From: Amphimedon queenslandica
Taxonomy: Eukaryota; Porifera; Demospongiae; Haplosclerida; Niphatidae
DNA: 31,904 nt
Assembly: GCF_000090795.2 (NCBI RefSeq)
Contig: NW_003546359.1
Span: forward strand, 111,818-143,721
Direction of reading: 5' to 3'
The position numbers and the translations under genes are program-made. This document shows positions 8,854 through 17,757 of this stretch, one piece after another. Under the pieces are notes generated by a model. That model had not been told where the DNA came from. It saw only the letters and a program-made list of their open reading frames with translations, and searched no databases. Each line of letters opens with the position of its first letter. The first letter of the stretch is position 1.

Positions 8854-9542
8854 ATTATAATTACAAGTTATCATGTGACTTTCACATGACCACTGACCTG
8901 TATTGACATCTACTTTTTGGTTGAAAGCTTTTGCTTCTTCTCCTCATCAATGATAATTAACGTTAATAACTTATAATATAATGATTGAGTGAGCTGGAGA
9001 CGAACAAGAGCAAAATTATCAGGAGATTCAAATAAACTCTAAAAGAATAAAAGAAATTAAAACTTGTACACATGTAACATACATGTATGCTATGCACATT
9101 TAGCAATAATACATGTACACGTATTAATTTAAAAATTCCCTAAAAATTACCCCCTGCTAATTATTATAATTTTCAACCCCCTTCCCCCAGGGAAATAATA
9201 CTCATTATATACACGTACATGTACAGTTTGTGACGAGTGTACATGTACATGTACTCACTGATTTAAAAGATAATAAAAATGAAGAACTCATTAGATCAAC
9301 ACAACTTATGATACTCTTAATGGGATCAGATACACACACAGAGAGAGAGAGAGAGAGGGTTAATTGGTTAATATATTAAGGTTAATAAACTATTAATATA
9401 CCTGCACGTGTTATAGATGATATCAGTTGGTTCTGGTTGTAATTCTTGTAATAATAATTATAACTGTATCACTGATGGATTAGCATCTGATACTGGAGTC
9501 AACCTAATCACAATAATGGAGGGCAATATCCACCTGCTAATA

Positions 9543-9746
9543 ATGTATAGTGGGAAATTTCAAGGGCTGTAAATTTTGTGAATTTGCCTCAAAATCTATT
9601 TTGCAAATTTAATTTTCACAAATTTATGCTGTCTGCCATCTTGTAACGTAGCAATTTGATTTTTTTGCAGAAGCGATTTTTGTGAAACTTAAAAAAATCA
9701 CAAAATCCACAAAATTTACAGTCCTCAAAAATTCTACACTATACAG
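9543..9746. mobile_element. 204-bp MITE of the CCGTATAGC family, copy 3
   Basis: Ends ATGTATAGTGGGAAATTT and AAATTCTACACTATACAG, flanked by TA. It lies upstream (minus-strand sense) of the Rb TPVxxA exon. Confidence 0.6.
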
Positions 9747-9959
9747 TATTATAAATGATACATTGTGTTGTACATGTACATGTACAGTCTCGGTCATTCT
9801 GTCCTAGTTAATGCTGGTCTTTTTTCATTGTAAAACTGAGACTTTTAGTAAGAGATACATGTATTGTACGTTGTTTATAATATTGTTTACTTGTTTTCTC
9901 TTGTTGATAAATATTCTTTTCCACTTAACGGAGTACCATACTGTAAATACTGGGGAGAC

Positions 9960-10100
9960 TAATAACAACAATAAATAACAACAACAACACCTATGTATTA
10001 ATGATTACTTGATAAATGACACCAATTGGCTCCAACCTAAAGAAAATAAAATAAGAAAAAGAATAAAAATTATATTATTATTAATAATAAATAAAAATGA

Positions 10101-10157
<57 letters not shown>

Positions 10158-10160
10158 TAA
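9960..10160. repeat. AAC and ATT trinucleotide microsatellites
   Basis: (AAC)n near 9964-9990 and a long (ATT)n run at about 10099-10157. The run creates a false poly-Ile open frame. Confidence 0.8.
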
Positions 10161-10273
10161 TATACAGTCCAAGTACACTATATCTATTATTATAATATTA
10201 CATTCCTCTAGTATAATTACTGCATTAATTATTCCAGTATATCTAATATGTACATGTACATGTATCCATACAC

Positions 10274-10399
10274 GAGGAACCTCTCATTCTTTTCATCTGA
10301 TCTTCCCAGCAGCTGCTCCTCCTCATGCTCAGTCTCTGAACTGTTAAGGGACACTCTCTCATCAAACTCACCTTCTTCTACCATTGCTAACTCATAAGT
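10274..10399 (-). pseudogene. Retinoblastoma-family fossil: exon before pocket A
   Basis: A 42-codon open exon, acceptor TTAAAATAG and donor GTGTAT, reads TYELAMVEEGEFDERVSLN followed by an acidic stretch and LLGRSDEKNERFL. Vertebrate p107/p130 have Tyr...GNLDERIFL followed by an acidic run at the matching place, upstream of pocket A. Order and strand agree with the pocket-A exons at 7989-9503. A possible preceding exon at 10867-10960 (QSVRRLFESL) is out of phase and broken. Confidence 0.5.
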
Positions 10400-10419
10400 C
10401 TATTTTAATGAGCGACTGG

Positions 10420-10462
10420 GGAGAGAGAGAGAGAAAAAGAGAGAGAGGGAGGGAGGGAGGGA
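10420..10462. repeat. GA-rich microsatellite
   Basis: Repeats of GAGA and GAGG (gagagagaga, gggagggaggg) adjoining a TACATGTACATG run at 10492-10511. Confidence 0.7.
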
Positions 10463-10513
10463 ATTTGACGTAATTGATACTGAATTCAAGGTACATGTAC
10501 ATGTACATGTATA

Positions 10514-10688
10514 CAGTATAGTCTCTCTTAATGGACACTCTTTATAGTGTACACCTCCATTCAACAGACGGCACCTAGTGTACCAATTACATTCCTTACT
10601 GTATAAAATAACCTTCACATAAAGGACACCTCTGTATAATAGAGACACTTTCATAATCCAAAGTGTCCATTATATAGAGGCTAGTCTG
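10514..10688. mobile_element. 175-bp TA-flanked MITE (pogo/Tigger-like termini)
   Basis: Begins CAGTATAGTCTCTCTTAATG and ends with the inverted counterpart ...TATAGAGGCTAGTCTG, flanked by TA. Contains GGACAC/GTGTCC subterminal motifs as in 5316-5492. Confidence 0.65.
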
Positions 10689-10689
10689 T

Positions 10690-11174
10690 ATATGTAATAT
10701 GTATGTAAGATATGTAAACAATTCTCTTAAGCATAAATTCCCTCGTGACTTGCTCCACCAACTTTGCCCCACCCACTCACTAATTAGTTTGAAAGGTTGC
10801 TGATTGTATTATGAATGTCAGTAGATTGTGAGAACTGAGTTTGTGAGTTCCTCTTAATGAAATACTAATGAGTACCTGAGAGACTCAAAGAGACGTCTCA
10901 CTGATTGAAGGCCACCAGTAATAGTCTCTTACTACCAGACACTCCCTCTTTATTACTGGAGCTGAAGGATAATTAATAATAATAATGATGATGACAATGA
11001 TAATAATAATAATAATAATAATACTAAGTATGATTATTAGGGCGTGGCAGAGGGTGGAGTTATGTAATGTAATTATTATGAATTACTATGGTCAATATGA
11101 CCCGCTTAGTATTGTCATTATTATTTATAACTATAAAATATATTAGAATATGAAAAATTAAAAATAAATATATT
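10690..11174. other. 3' flank of the TRIM-NHL gene
   Basis: Mostly AT-rich, with a (TAA)n tract at 10999-11022. A possible broken Rb-family exon lies at 10867-10960. No other coding signal was seen. Confidence 0.35.
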
Positions 11175-13238
11175 TTAATAAACAACAACTCGGTTATTAT
11201 TATAATCACAAACATACAAGAATCCATCTTTATTAAAAGCTAATCCATAAGGATCATTAAACTGATCAATATTACTGCCTTCATTTCCAAACTTCCTAAC
11301 AAACACACCATCACTAGTAAAGACTGATAAACATTTATTGCTATATTCACTAACATACACTAGACCAGTAGCTGCAGTGTCTATTGTTATACCTATTGGC
11401 AAACTAAGTTGTCCAGGACCAGATCCTGAAGCACCAAACTGACCCACAAACTTTCCATCTGGAGAGAACTTCTGAATGCGATCATTATTCCAATCAGCAA
11501 CATACACTAAACCTTGCCTGTCAATAGCAATGTCATATGGTAACTCAAACTGTCCATTAGCTGATCCTCTACTACCAAATGAATGAGAGAAGGTTAGATC
11601 AGGATTCAAGACTTGTATACGATGATTATCCCTATCAACAATATAAACCTGTCCTGTTATAGGAGAAATGGCTATACCAAAAGGATATTTGAATTGTAGT
11701 GGTCCACTGCCCTCTTTACCAACTGATGCTTTACGGTGTCCATCCATGCTTATCTTCTGGATCCTGTGATTATCAGATACAAGAATGAATTTGTCTGGAG
11801 TAATGGCTACACCACGAGGAGAAGAAAACTTGACATTACCACTTCCTCCTTTCCCTCCTAATGATTTCACTTTCTTTCCTTCTCTATCCAGTATTGTTAC
11901 ACAGTGACCACAAAACTCAGTTATTATAACATAATTATCATCACTTACAGCAACTCCCCAGGGATATTTAAACTCAGTTATAGTACGTACTCGAGTGATG
12001 TTATCAAGGTAAGGATTGAAAGGGATGAATAGTGAGGTATCCTCAAGGTGTATATCATATACATGTACTTTTACTGTATGAGTACCACGTGTTGAAGGGT
12101 TACACTGTATCCTATACACTCCAGGATCAGTGCTGGTGGTAGTGACTGTAGTGTCAATGGGTTTATGGCCTTTACCAACTGGTACTAGACTACACCTCAG
12201 AGAAGAGAGGGGAACGCACAAAAGACATGAATCTGGTGCCTCCATTGATAGTGAAAACAAAGCTGCTTTGCTAATAATATGATCAATCTTCTTCACTCTA
12301 CACTGCTGTAGTGCAGTAACTCCTGAAATAATATCTCCAATGTGATGTAGTGATTTGATATCTTTACTCAATACAAAGTCACCTTTGTCCTTTGGATGTA
12401 ACTCCTCCACATTGATCCCTCCAGTAACTTCACTCATACGCTCCATCATCTGTTTCTTAGACCTCAGGACTTGTTGAGGACTGCCAGTCTTCAGACTCTG
12501 TTTCACATAATCCTCAACATCCTTCAGAACACTCAAACTCATTTCTGCTGATTTCATTTGCTCTGACAGCACCTTTAGTTTATCATCAGTGACCCTCTTT
12601 GCCTGCTCAGTCAGTTTCCTCTCTGACTGACGAAGAACAGCAATCATTTCCTCTACCATTTCATGTATTTCTTCTAAGACTCTTTCTCCTCTCTCTCTAA
12701 TCTCACCCTCTCTCTCTGCTAGAGCAGACAGGACCTTCTTAAGTGCTTCCTTCTTTCCCTCAACTGGTGATAGAAATTCTCTTAACTTTTGACATTGTTT
12801 AGTATAACTGTCAGTGATTAAGTCGTATTCATGATGTTTATGATTACGAACTTGACAGGTAACACAAATTACTGTATCACATGTTTCACAGAATAGCTCC
12901 AAAGGCTTTCCATGATCACTACATGTGGCCTCTTGAGGATTTGATAAATCTGCTGTCTTCTTTGTTAGACTGTACATCTCTTTGAGGTTGTTGAGGTGGT
13001 AGGCTACAGGAAAGGCTCCTGCTCCTTCTTCTGGTAACTCTGTACAATGACGACAAGTGGGACAAGAGACGTAACAGGTCTCATTCTTGTTATCTAGAGG
13101 TAATCCCTCCAGACAGTGCTCACAGAATGAATGTAGACAAGGTAAGGTCTTAGGGTTGGTATAGTGGTCAAGACACACAGGACAGGTGAGCTGTTCCTCC
13201 AGTTTGAGTCTGAGACCAGAAAATGGTTTGGTTGCCAT
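11175..13238 (-). CDS. TRIM-NHL protein (TRIM2/3/71-type E3 ubiquitin ligase), 687 aa, intronless
   Basis: Single open frame from ATG at 13238 to TAA at 11175. RING finger at about 19-65 (CPVCLDHYTNP, PCLHSFCEHC, CPTC), B-box type 2 at about 105-150 (CSDHGKPLELFCETCDTVIC, CQVRNHKHHEYD), coiled coil at about 160-290, a filamin-type Ig domain at about 335-430, and six NHL repeats from about 435 to the end (PWGVAVSDDNYVIITE, NHRIQKISMDG, NHRIQVLNPD, NDRIQKFSPDG). The usual zinc-ligand Cys/His are present, so ligase activity is plausible; NHL propellers of this family bind RNA or protein partners. I chose the ATG leading MATKPFSGLRLKLEEQ because it has a purine at -3, G at +4, and places the RING at the family's usual distance. 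An in-frame ATG 49 codons upstream would add a hydrophobic leader that looks like translated T-rich 5' UTR. It lies on the same strand as, and between, retinoblastoma-family fossils. Confidence 0.92.
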   Translation of the reverse strand: MATKPFSGLRLKLEEQLTCPVCLDHYTNPKTLPCLHSFCEHCLEGLPLDNKNETCYVSCPTCRHCTELPEEGAGAFPVAYHLNNLKEMYSLTKKTADLSNPQEATCSDHGKPLELFCETCDTVICVTCQVRNHKHHEYDLITDSYTKQCQKLREFLSPVEGKKEALKKVLSALAEREGEIRERGERVLEEIHEMVEEMIAVLRQSERKLTEQAKRVTDDKLKVLSEQMKSAEMSLSVLKDVEDYVKQSLKTGSPQQVLRSKKQMMERMSEVTGGINVEELHPKDKGDFVLSKDIKSLHHIGDIISGVTALQQCRVKKIDHIISKAALFSLSMEAPDSCLLCVPLSSLRCSLVPVGKGHKPIDTTVTTTSTDPGVYRIQCNPSTRGTHTVKVHVYDIHLEDTSLFIPFNPYLDNITRVRTITEFKYPWGVAVSDDNYVIITEFCGHCVTILDREGKKVKSLGGKGGSGNVKFSSPRGVAITPDKFILVSDNHRIQKISMDGHRKASVGKEGSGPLQFKYPFGIAISPITGQVYIVDRDNHRIQVLNPDLTFSHSFGSRGSANGQFELPYDIAIDRQGLVYVADWNNDRIQKFSPDGKFVGQFGASGSGPGQLSLPIGITIDTAATGLVYVSEYSNKCLSVFTSDGVFVRKFGNEGSNIDQFNDPYGLAFNKDGFLYVCDYNNNRVVVY

Positions 13239-13973
13239 TTCAAGAAAAGAATAAAATTGTGAACGTAAAGCAAGAACAAAAAATGAAGAGAGATAAAGGT
13301 AGAAGATGGTAAATGAAGATAGAGCAAGAACACACAATAAAAAAATGAAGAAGTCTAAATGAACAAAAAAAGCAAAGTACAACAATAGAAGAAAGGAACT
13401 ACAGACAGGAAGATAGCCCTGATGACCTCTTGCCCTTGGAATTTTCTATATATAGTCTCATGACAACAGGAAGTTATGATAGTACATTCCTTTATTAAAA
13501 TTTAATAATTACAATTTTACAGCAAAAATGTCAAAATAAAGTGATGTAACGTATTATACAGTAGGAGCTGATGGTCTTGAAGGATCCACATTTACTGATC
13601 ATCATATTCATAGAGTGGACTATCATATACATATATTACTGACCAATGGATATACACGTACATGTATTGTATATGCTTAGAGCAATGAAAGCTAATGATC
13701 CCAATTTTTAAATCAGTGCTATTACATTATAAGGCATGAGAATAAAGGATCATTTCTCCTTATAAAGGAATGGAAACATTCCTGCTATATGACGTTACGT
13801 TTAGCTACACCCACTGACAGGAAGTAACATTGCAGGAAGCAAAAAGTCAAGACTTTAAAGGCTCATATCTCAAAAAATAATTATTTTAGACAATGGGATT
13901 TGGAACACATTATTATTATGGTTAGATAATCATATTAAGACCATAAAATATTTGGGTGGAGATACCCTTAAAT
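13239..13973. other. 5' flank of the TRIM-NHL gene
   Basis: No coding signal beyond the T-rich leader on the minus strand. The promoter should lie here; a TATATATAG stretch near 13446-13455 is a possible TATA element about 210 bp from the ATG. It includes a TACATGTA motif near 13660. Confidence 0.3.
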
Positions 13974-14227
13974 GTGACCATAATTGACAAAAGGTACCTA
14001 ATGGCAGGTAGTGAAATTTGTCTTCATAGCCAAAAAAATCCAACTTTCTGAGCTCCATTTATCATAACATTACTCCACAAGATGCAAAAAGTTACTATGT
14101 AACTTTTAGAAACAATGGTTGTTCAACAGAGCACTCACAGGTTGATATTTTCAGGCTCCTGATATTTTTCATTATAATGATGAATTTTAAAATCCGCCAT
14201 AAGGTACCTTTTGTCAATTATGGTCAC
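13974..14227. mobile_element. 254-bp MITE with 27-bp GTGACCATAATTGAC termini
   Basis: Inverted termini GTGACCATAATTGACAAAAG and CTTTTGTCAATTATGGTCAC are perfect, flanked by AAAT on both sides (13970-13973 and 14228-14231). The element aligns along its length, in inverted orientation, with the one at 19989-20225, and with the broken copy at 8419. Confidence 0.85.
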
Positions 14228-14387
14228 AAATGTTAATTAATAAATACATGTACAATATACATGTATATCAATCATTAGAAGAATGTAAAGTATTAAAGAG
14301 ATCCGCCCACTCACCATACCCTGACGTACACGTACATGTACACAAACATACATGTAATTCACTATAACTAATTGTTAATAACATTTA

Positions 14388-14390
<3 letters not shown>

Positions 14391-14439
<49 letters not shown>

Positions 14440-14440
14440 T
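14391..14440. repeat. TAA microsatellite
   Basis: (AAT)n run. Read on the minus strand it gives the poly-Leu tail of a false frame. Confidence 0.8.
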
Positions 14441-14460
14441 TATAATAATTAAATTCAAAC

Positions 14461-14610
14461 CTGAAAACTGTCTGCACAATTCCGGTAATATGGTAGGATA
14501 GTCATCAATTATTAATGAGGGTGTGGAGTCACAATCAGGTGTGATTGCTGGGAGAGAGGAAGGTGTCAAGTCATTGCACAATAGATTGTGTCTTTTACCG
14601 ATCACAGCAA
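14461..14610 (-). pseudogene. Possible retinoblastoma-family N-terminal exon
   Basis: Open exon between a TTATGTGCAG acceptor and a CAG/GTTTGA donor. It reads AVIGKRHNLLCNDLTPSSLP and later IIDDYPTILPELCRQFS. The pattern (N-R/K-x-L, loop, then a conserved I..LC helix start) recalls the N-terminal domain of p107/p130. It is upstream of the other Rb exons on the same strand, as expected, with the TRIM-NHL gene lying between. Weak by itself. Confidence 0.35.
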
Positions 14611-14702
14611 CTGCACATAACATGTCAATACATCATAATAATAAATAATGAGAATTAACCAAATCATCACTTATGAGAGGGAACTGATCTGTATAGATAA
14701 TG

Positions 14703-14740
<38 letters not shown>
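14703..14740. repeat. GA microsatellite
   Basis: (GA)n with one AAAG interruption. It marks the left edge of Rab fossil copy b; shorter GA runs occupy the same place in copies a (about 5003-5019) and c (about 22270-22288). Confidence 0.8.
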
Positions 14741-15476
14741 TTATGGTTGAAGCCAAAGTTTCTATTTGTGTTATGAGTAATGGTTCAGCTACTAGAGGTG
14801 TCCATTACCTCGAGTCAAGGAGCCCAATATTCATTCCCAGTCCAACTGGTACAGTCTTAGACCAGTTCCTCATCATGCACACATTCATCAATGCTGGCTA
14901 GATGTAACACTGATGGGACAGGAGCAGGCAGTCCAGTCTTGAGAACTGGAGGTCAGGTTTAAAACATTTTGACTGGCCCAACTCTCACCAGTCTGCCTAC
15001 TCCACCCCATGAGGACTGGGAACAGGGTATCTGTGTGACCATTACTATAACAGTGTGTGTGTGTGTATGTGTGCTGTTGATACAGCTAGGGCAGTATTGT
15101 TAACATTAAAAGTAAACTGGTGTGATAAGGAGACATGTACATGTACACCAGGAGCAGCACTATTGTATATCATTAAAATAATACTAAAAGGTACAGTACT
15201 ATATAGTAAATGTAGGAAACATATTCAATATCTATATTAATGTTACAATAGTGCACAGTACATCATTAGTAGCTACTCACTTATTTCAATGAACATTTCC
15301 TCAACATTCCTAGCAGTGAGGGCACTAGTCTCTCCAAATATGGCATTAACTTCTGATGCATAAGTCTGACCTTGTTCAGCTGGAATCTGAGAGGAGAGGA
15401 GAAGGGAGGAGAGAGAGAGAAAGGAGAGGAGATAAAAGGAGAGTGTAGTAGAGAGAGGGAGAGAGAGAGAATTTAT
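14741..15476 (-). pseudogene. Rab GTPase fossil, copy b (penultimate exon plus introns)
   Basis: Exon 15281-15386 (106 nt, acceptor TCTCAG, donor GTGAGT) reads IPAEQGQTYASEVNAIFGET then SALTARNVEEMFIEI. The ETSA G5 box followed by a helix ending in F-I-E-I is diagnostic of Rab GTPases, closest in feel to the Rab5/Rab22 group. The downstream C-terminal exon is missing here: homology to copy c ends at the GA repeat. No upstream exons with the P-loop, switch or NKxD motifs were found. Confidence 0.7.
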
Positions 15477-15486
15477 TACATTTCTG

Positions 15487-15625
15487 ATACATATTGATGT
15501 CCTTATGATGTGTAGAAAATTTGAGCTATTTCGTGATTTTCTACTTTTCAGCCATCTTAAACTGTATTTAATAGATTTTTGCAGATTTTATTAATGTAAA
15601 AATCCACGTAATCATAATAGTCTAC
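15487..15625. other. Non-coding stretch between Rab and LMF fossils
   Basis: AT-rich, no coding signal. Confidence 0.3.
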
Positions 15626-16648
15626 CTGCCAGAAGCTCCGTATGTGTTGATAATCCTCAATGGTTCAAAGCTAGTATTCATCTGTTGTCTACTGGAGAGA
15701 AGATTCTGTACAACAGGAATATTGAGATAAGCCAAGAGCAATCCCAAGCTAATAGATACAACCTTCCTAATGTAATAACCTTTTGGAGGACAATATTGAT
15801 AATAGTAATGTACACAGCACATTGTATGTCATTTCAATAGATGTACATGTACATGTACATCTACATGTAGTTAATGGTATGTTTGCTCAAAACTGTGTCT
15901 AAAAAATTGTACATACATGTAAATGTATAAGTATGTACATGTACATAAACATGGGTTTCCTTTTTTTTGAGTCTGTCATAGTCGGAGCTAATAATAATAA
16001 TAATAATAATAACAAAAGAAAAAGATTAAGAAAAATAGTCAATAAGAGATTGAATACATGAAAGAGACTGAAATATTTTTATAAATGGTGGTAGAGAGTT
16101 CAATTGCTTGATGGTTGTTGGGTAAAATGATTGAAGGAGGGACGAGGATTTACAGTAAATTTGTTGAAGGTTATCTTGAAAGTTAGAACAAAGAAGCTAA
16201 AAAATCAGCTCAAACTTTCTACACAGCATAAGGACATCAATATGTATCAGAAAATGTAGAGTATTTTTGGAATTCGGAGTCATTTTGGAAAAAATCATAA
16301 ATCCCCATACAGCATTAACAATGCAATCTAAACAGCAACTTATGCTGATTATACATGTAAATCAATCTCAGATCACAAAATGTCAAACTGAAACTCCACC
16401 ACATTAAAGCATCATACACTATACAATATACAATGTACAAACCTCATAATGATACTTCATACAAGTCAAGTCCCTCCAACAGGTATCACCTCTCATCTTT
16501 ATCAAACCCTAAAGATGGTTCCAATATTCAATCACATCCTTTCTCTCACTTACAGCTCCAACCATAATGCGGAATATCATCCAACGATTTCCCCAGACAT
16601 TGGTCCAGCTTGTGGGCGTGTGACGTGGAAACTGGCTCAAACTCAAAA
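15626..16648 (-). pseudogene. Lipase maturation factor (LMF1-like) fossil, three exons, middle missing
   Basis: Exon 16554-16648 reads LSQFPRHTPTSWTNVWGNRW and MIFRIMVGA; after a 45-nt intron, exon 16443-16508 reads GLIKMRGDTCWRDLTCMKYH plus YE; exon 15626-15766 reads a hydrophobic helix, then PVVQNLLSSRQQMNTSFEPL and RIINTYGASG. These are landmarks of the ER-membrane lipase maturation factor family (RIMxGAGLIKxRGDxCWRDLTCM; QxMNTSFxPLRxxNTYGAFG). The exons that should lie between YHYE and PVVQNLL (roughly 130 residues) were not found in the 677-nt gap, which instead holds TACATGTA repeats and a piece of the 173-bp repeat. The rest of the gene is also absent. The individual exons remain open, so the loss is probably recent or only partial. 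Confidence 0.75.
15838..16442. repeat. Palindromic TACATGTA runs, TAA tract and partial 173-bp unit
   Basis: ACATGT repeats at 15841-15869 and 15925-15945, (TAA)n at 15989-16011, and a piece of the 7398-type repeat at about 16195-16300. No coding signal. Confidence 0.55.
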
Positions 16649-16699
16649 CTGGAGATAAGAACATTGCAAGGAAACCCATTTCAAGTAACTGAGACTCCC

Positions 16700-16882
16700 A
16701 ACCTACATGTACATGTACATGAATATCTAATAATGTACACACATTATACAATACACAATGAATACACATGCACTTTATATTCATGTACTGTACTGTACAT
16801 GTACTGTTAGTATATTCATGTATTGTAATATACATGTACTGTTAATCGAAACAATTAACATTTTGATTAGCAATATACAATG
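16700..16882. repeat. ACATGT-rich intergenic stretch
   Basis: Contains TACATGTACATGTACATG near 16704-16720 and several further TACATGTA/TGTACTGT motifs. No coding signal; ends where duplication copy 2 begins. Confidence 0.5.
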
Positions 16883-17221
16883 TCTATATAGCTGTTTGTT
16901 CTGATAGAGTGCAATAAGAAATGCTACAACTAAAAATAAATACAAGAGAGTTTGTAACAACAACATTTTAACTCTTATTCTCTTTTCAAAAGAGATGGTA
17001 TCAATAATCAGTAATTGGCGTAGACTAAATTTTAGTATATTACTTATTAAGAAACTGTAAACGGGGACATTGTCATATGATCAATTGTGGTAAAAGTTCT
17101 ATGATAATTTGGACACTGAACTAGTCAACTACACTACAGTACATCTAATAGTCTTAACTCAATTACATGTAAATGAAACTTGTCCAACCACCCTCAACCT
17201 CACAACCACCAGATGACTATA

Positions 17222-17757
17222 CTTACAATAAATAGCTGAAATGATCTAATGAACAATATTCTAACTAGCCAGTACGAACCAGCAAGTAACTTTCTTTCAT
17301 CTTGATCCACTGATGATGAAGAAGAATTCTTCCTAACATTCAAATCATATGAAAACTATTCCTTTGATTGGTCTGTTCCCACCATTATTGCACTAGCTCC
17401 GATTACATAGGTTTACTTTCGTATACTCTAAACTCGTGTTATCACGTGGAGCAAATCACTAATTCACGATTGATACGCCTAGCTTTGTACCTCTATTCAG
17501 AGATACATCCACCTCAGAATAGCAAAAGGAGGAGAGGAATGATCTGATGAACCTCTTCTCTCAGTTGAGAAAGACTTAAGTGAATCAAAGCATTTTGTAC
17601 TGTCCTCCATCTTTTAAGGTGTGGCTATGAGTGTGGTTTAACCAGCCCCACCTTCTTCTTCGGAATTTGCTGTGCCCTGCTTTTACCTCGGGTTGTACGT
17701 TTTGTCTTACCTTTACCTCTCCTTTTACCTTGTATACAATACTTAGACTAGTTTCAA
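17222..17757 (+). promoter_or_regulatory. Upstream region of death-fold gene 2
   Basis: Matches the upstream region of gene 1, including the conserved CACGTG site near 17443 and AGGAGAGGAATGAT near 17528. No coding signal. Confidence 0.35.

Larger units (their letters stand above)
7989..9503 (-). pseudogene. Retinoblastoma-family (p107/p130-like) pocket A exons, degenerate
   Basis: Six exons with intact GT-AG borders in the right order: 9402-9503 (TPVSDANPSVIQL, stop, LLLQELQPEPTDIIYNTCR), about 9259-9330 (IISCVDLMSSSFLLSFKS), 8898-9038 (SLFESPDNF, LTQSLYYKLL, STKK, stop), 8250-8335 (LMLEHGYFHKSLFALSAEMV), 8147-8200 (VFPWILSVIDF then a frameshift in a T run) and 7989-8054 (VIEIIIKVEPSFPHAIVKHL). 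These match the landmarks of Rb pocket A: TPVxxA, LYY, the FHxSLLAxxxE helix, FPW, KVIE and KHL. Two in-frame stops and one frameshift make it a pseudogene of an intron-bearing copy. In life the family binds E2F/LxCxE partners and represses cell-cycle genes. A MITE pair (8419-8853) sits in one intron. Confidence 0.75.

Noticed and set aside
10009..10347. Plus-strand open frame with a long poly-Ile run
   Set aside because: Translation of an ATT microsatellite; the real signal here is a minus-strand exon fossil.
13239..13385. 49-residue hydrophobic N-terminal extension of the TRIM-NHL protein
   Set aside because: Phe/Leu-rich reading of a T-rich leader; TRIM-NHL proteins start just before the RING and are cytosolic, and the ATG at 13238 has the better context.
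14375..14460. Poly-Leu tail of a minus-strand frame
   Set aside because: Translation of a TAA microsatellite beyond a likely splice donor at 14460.
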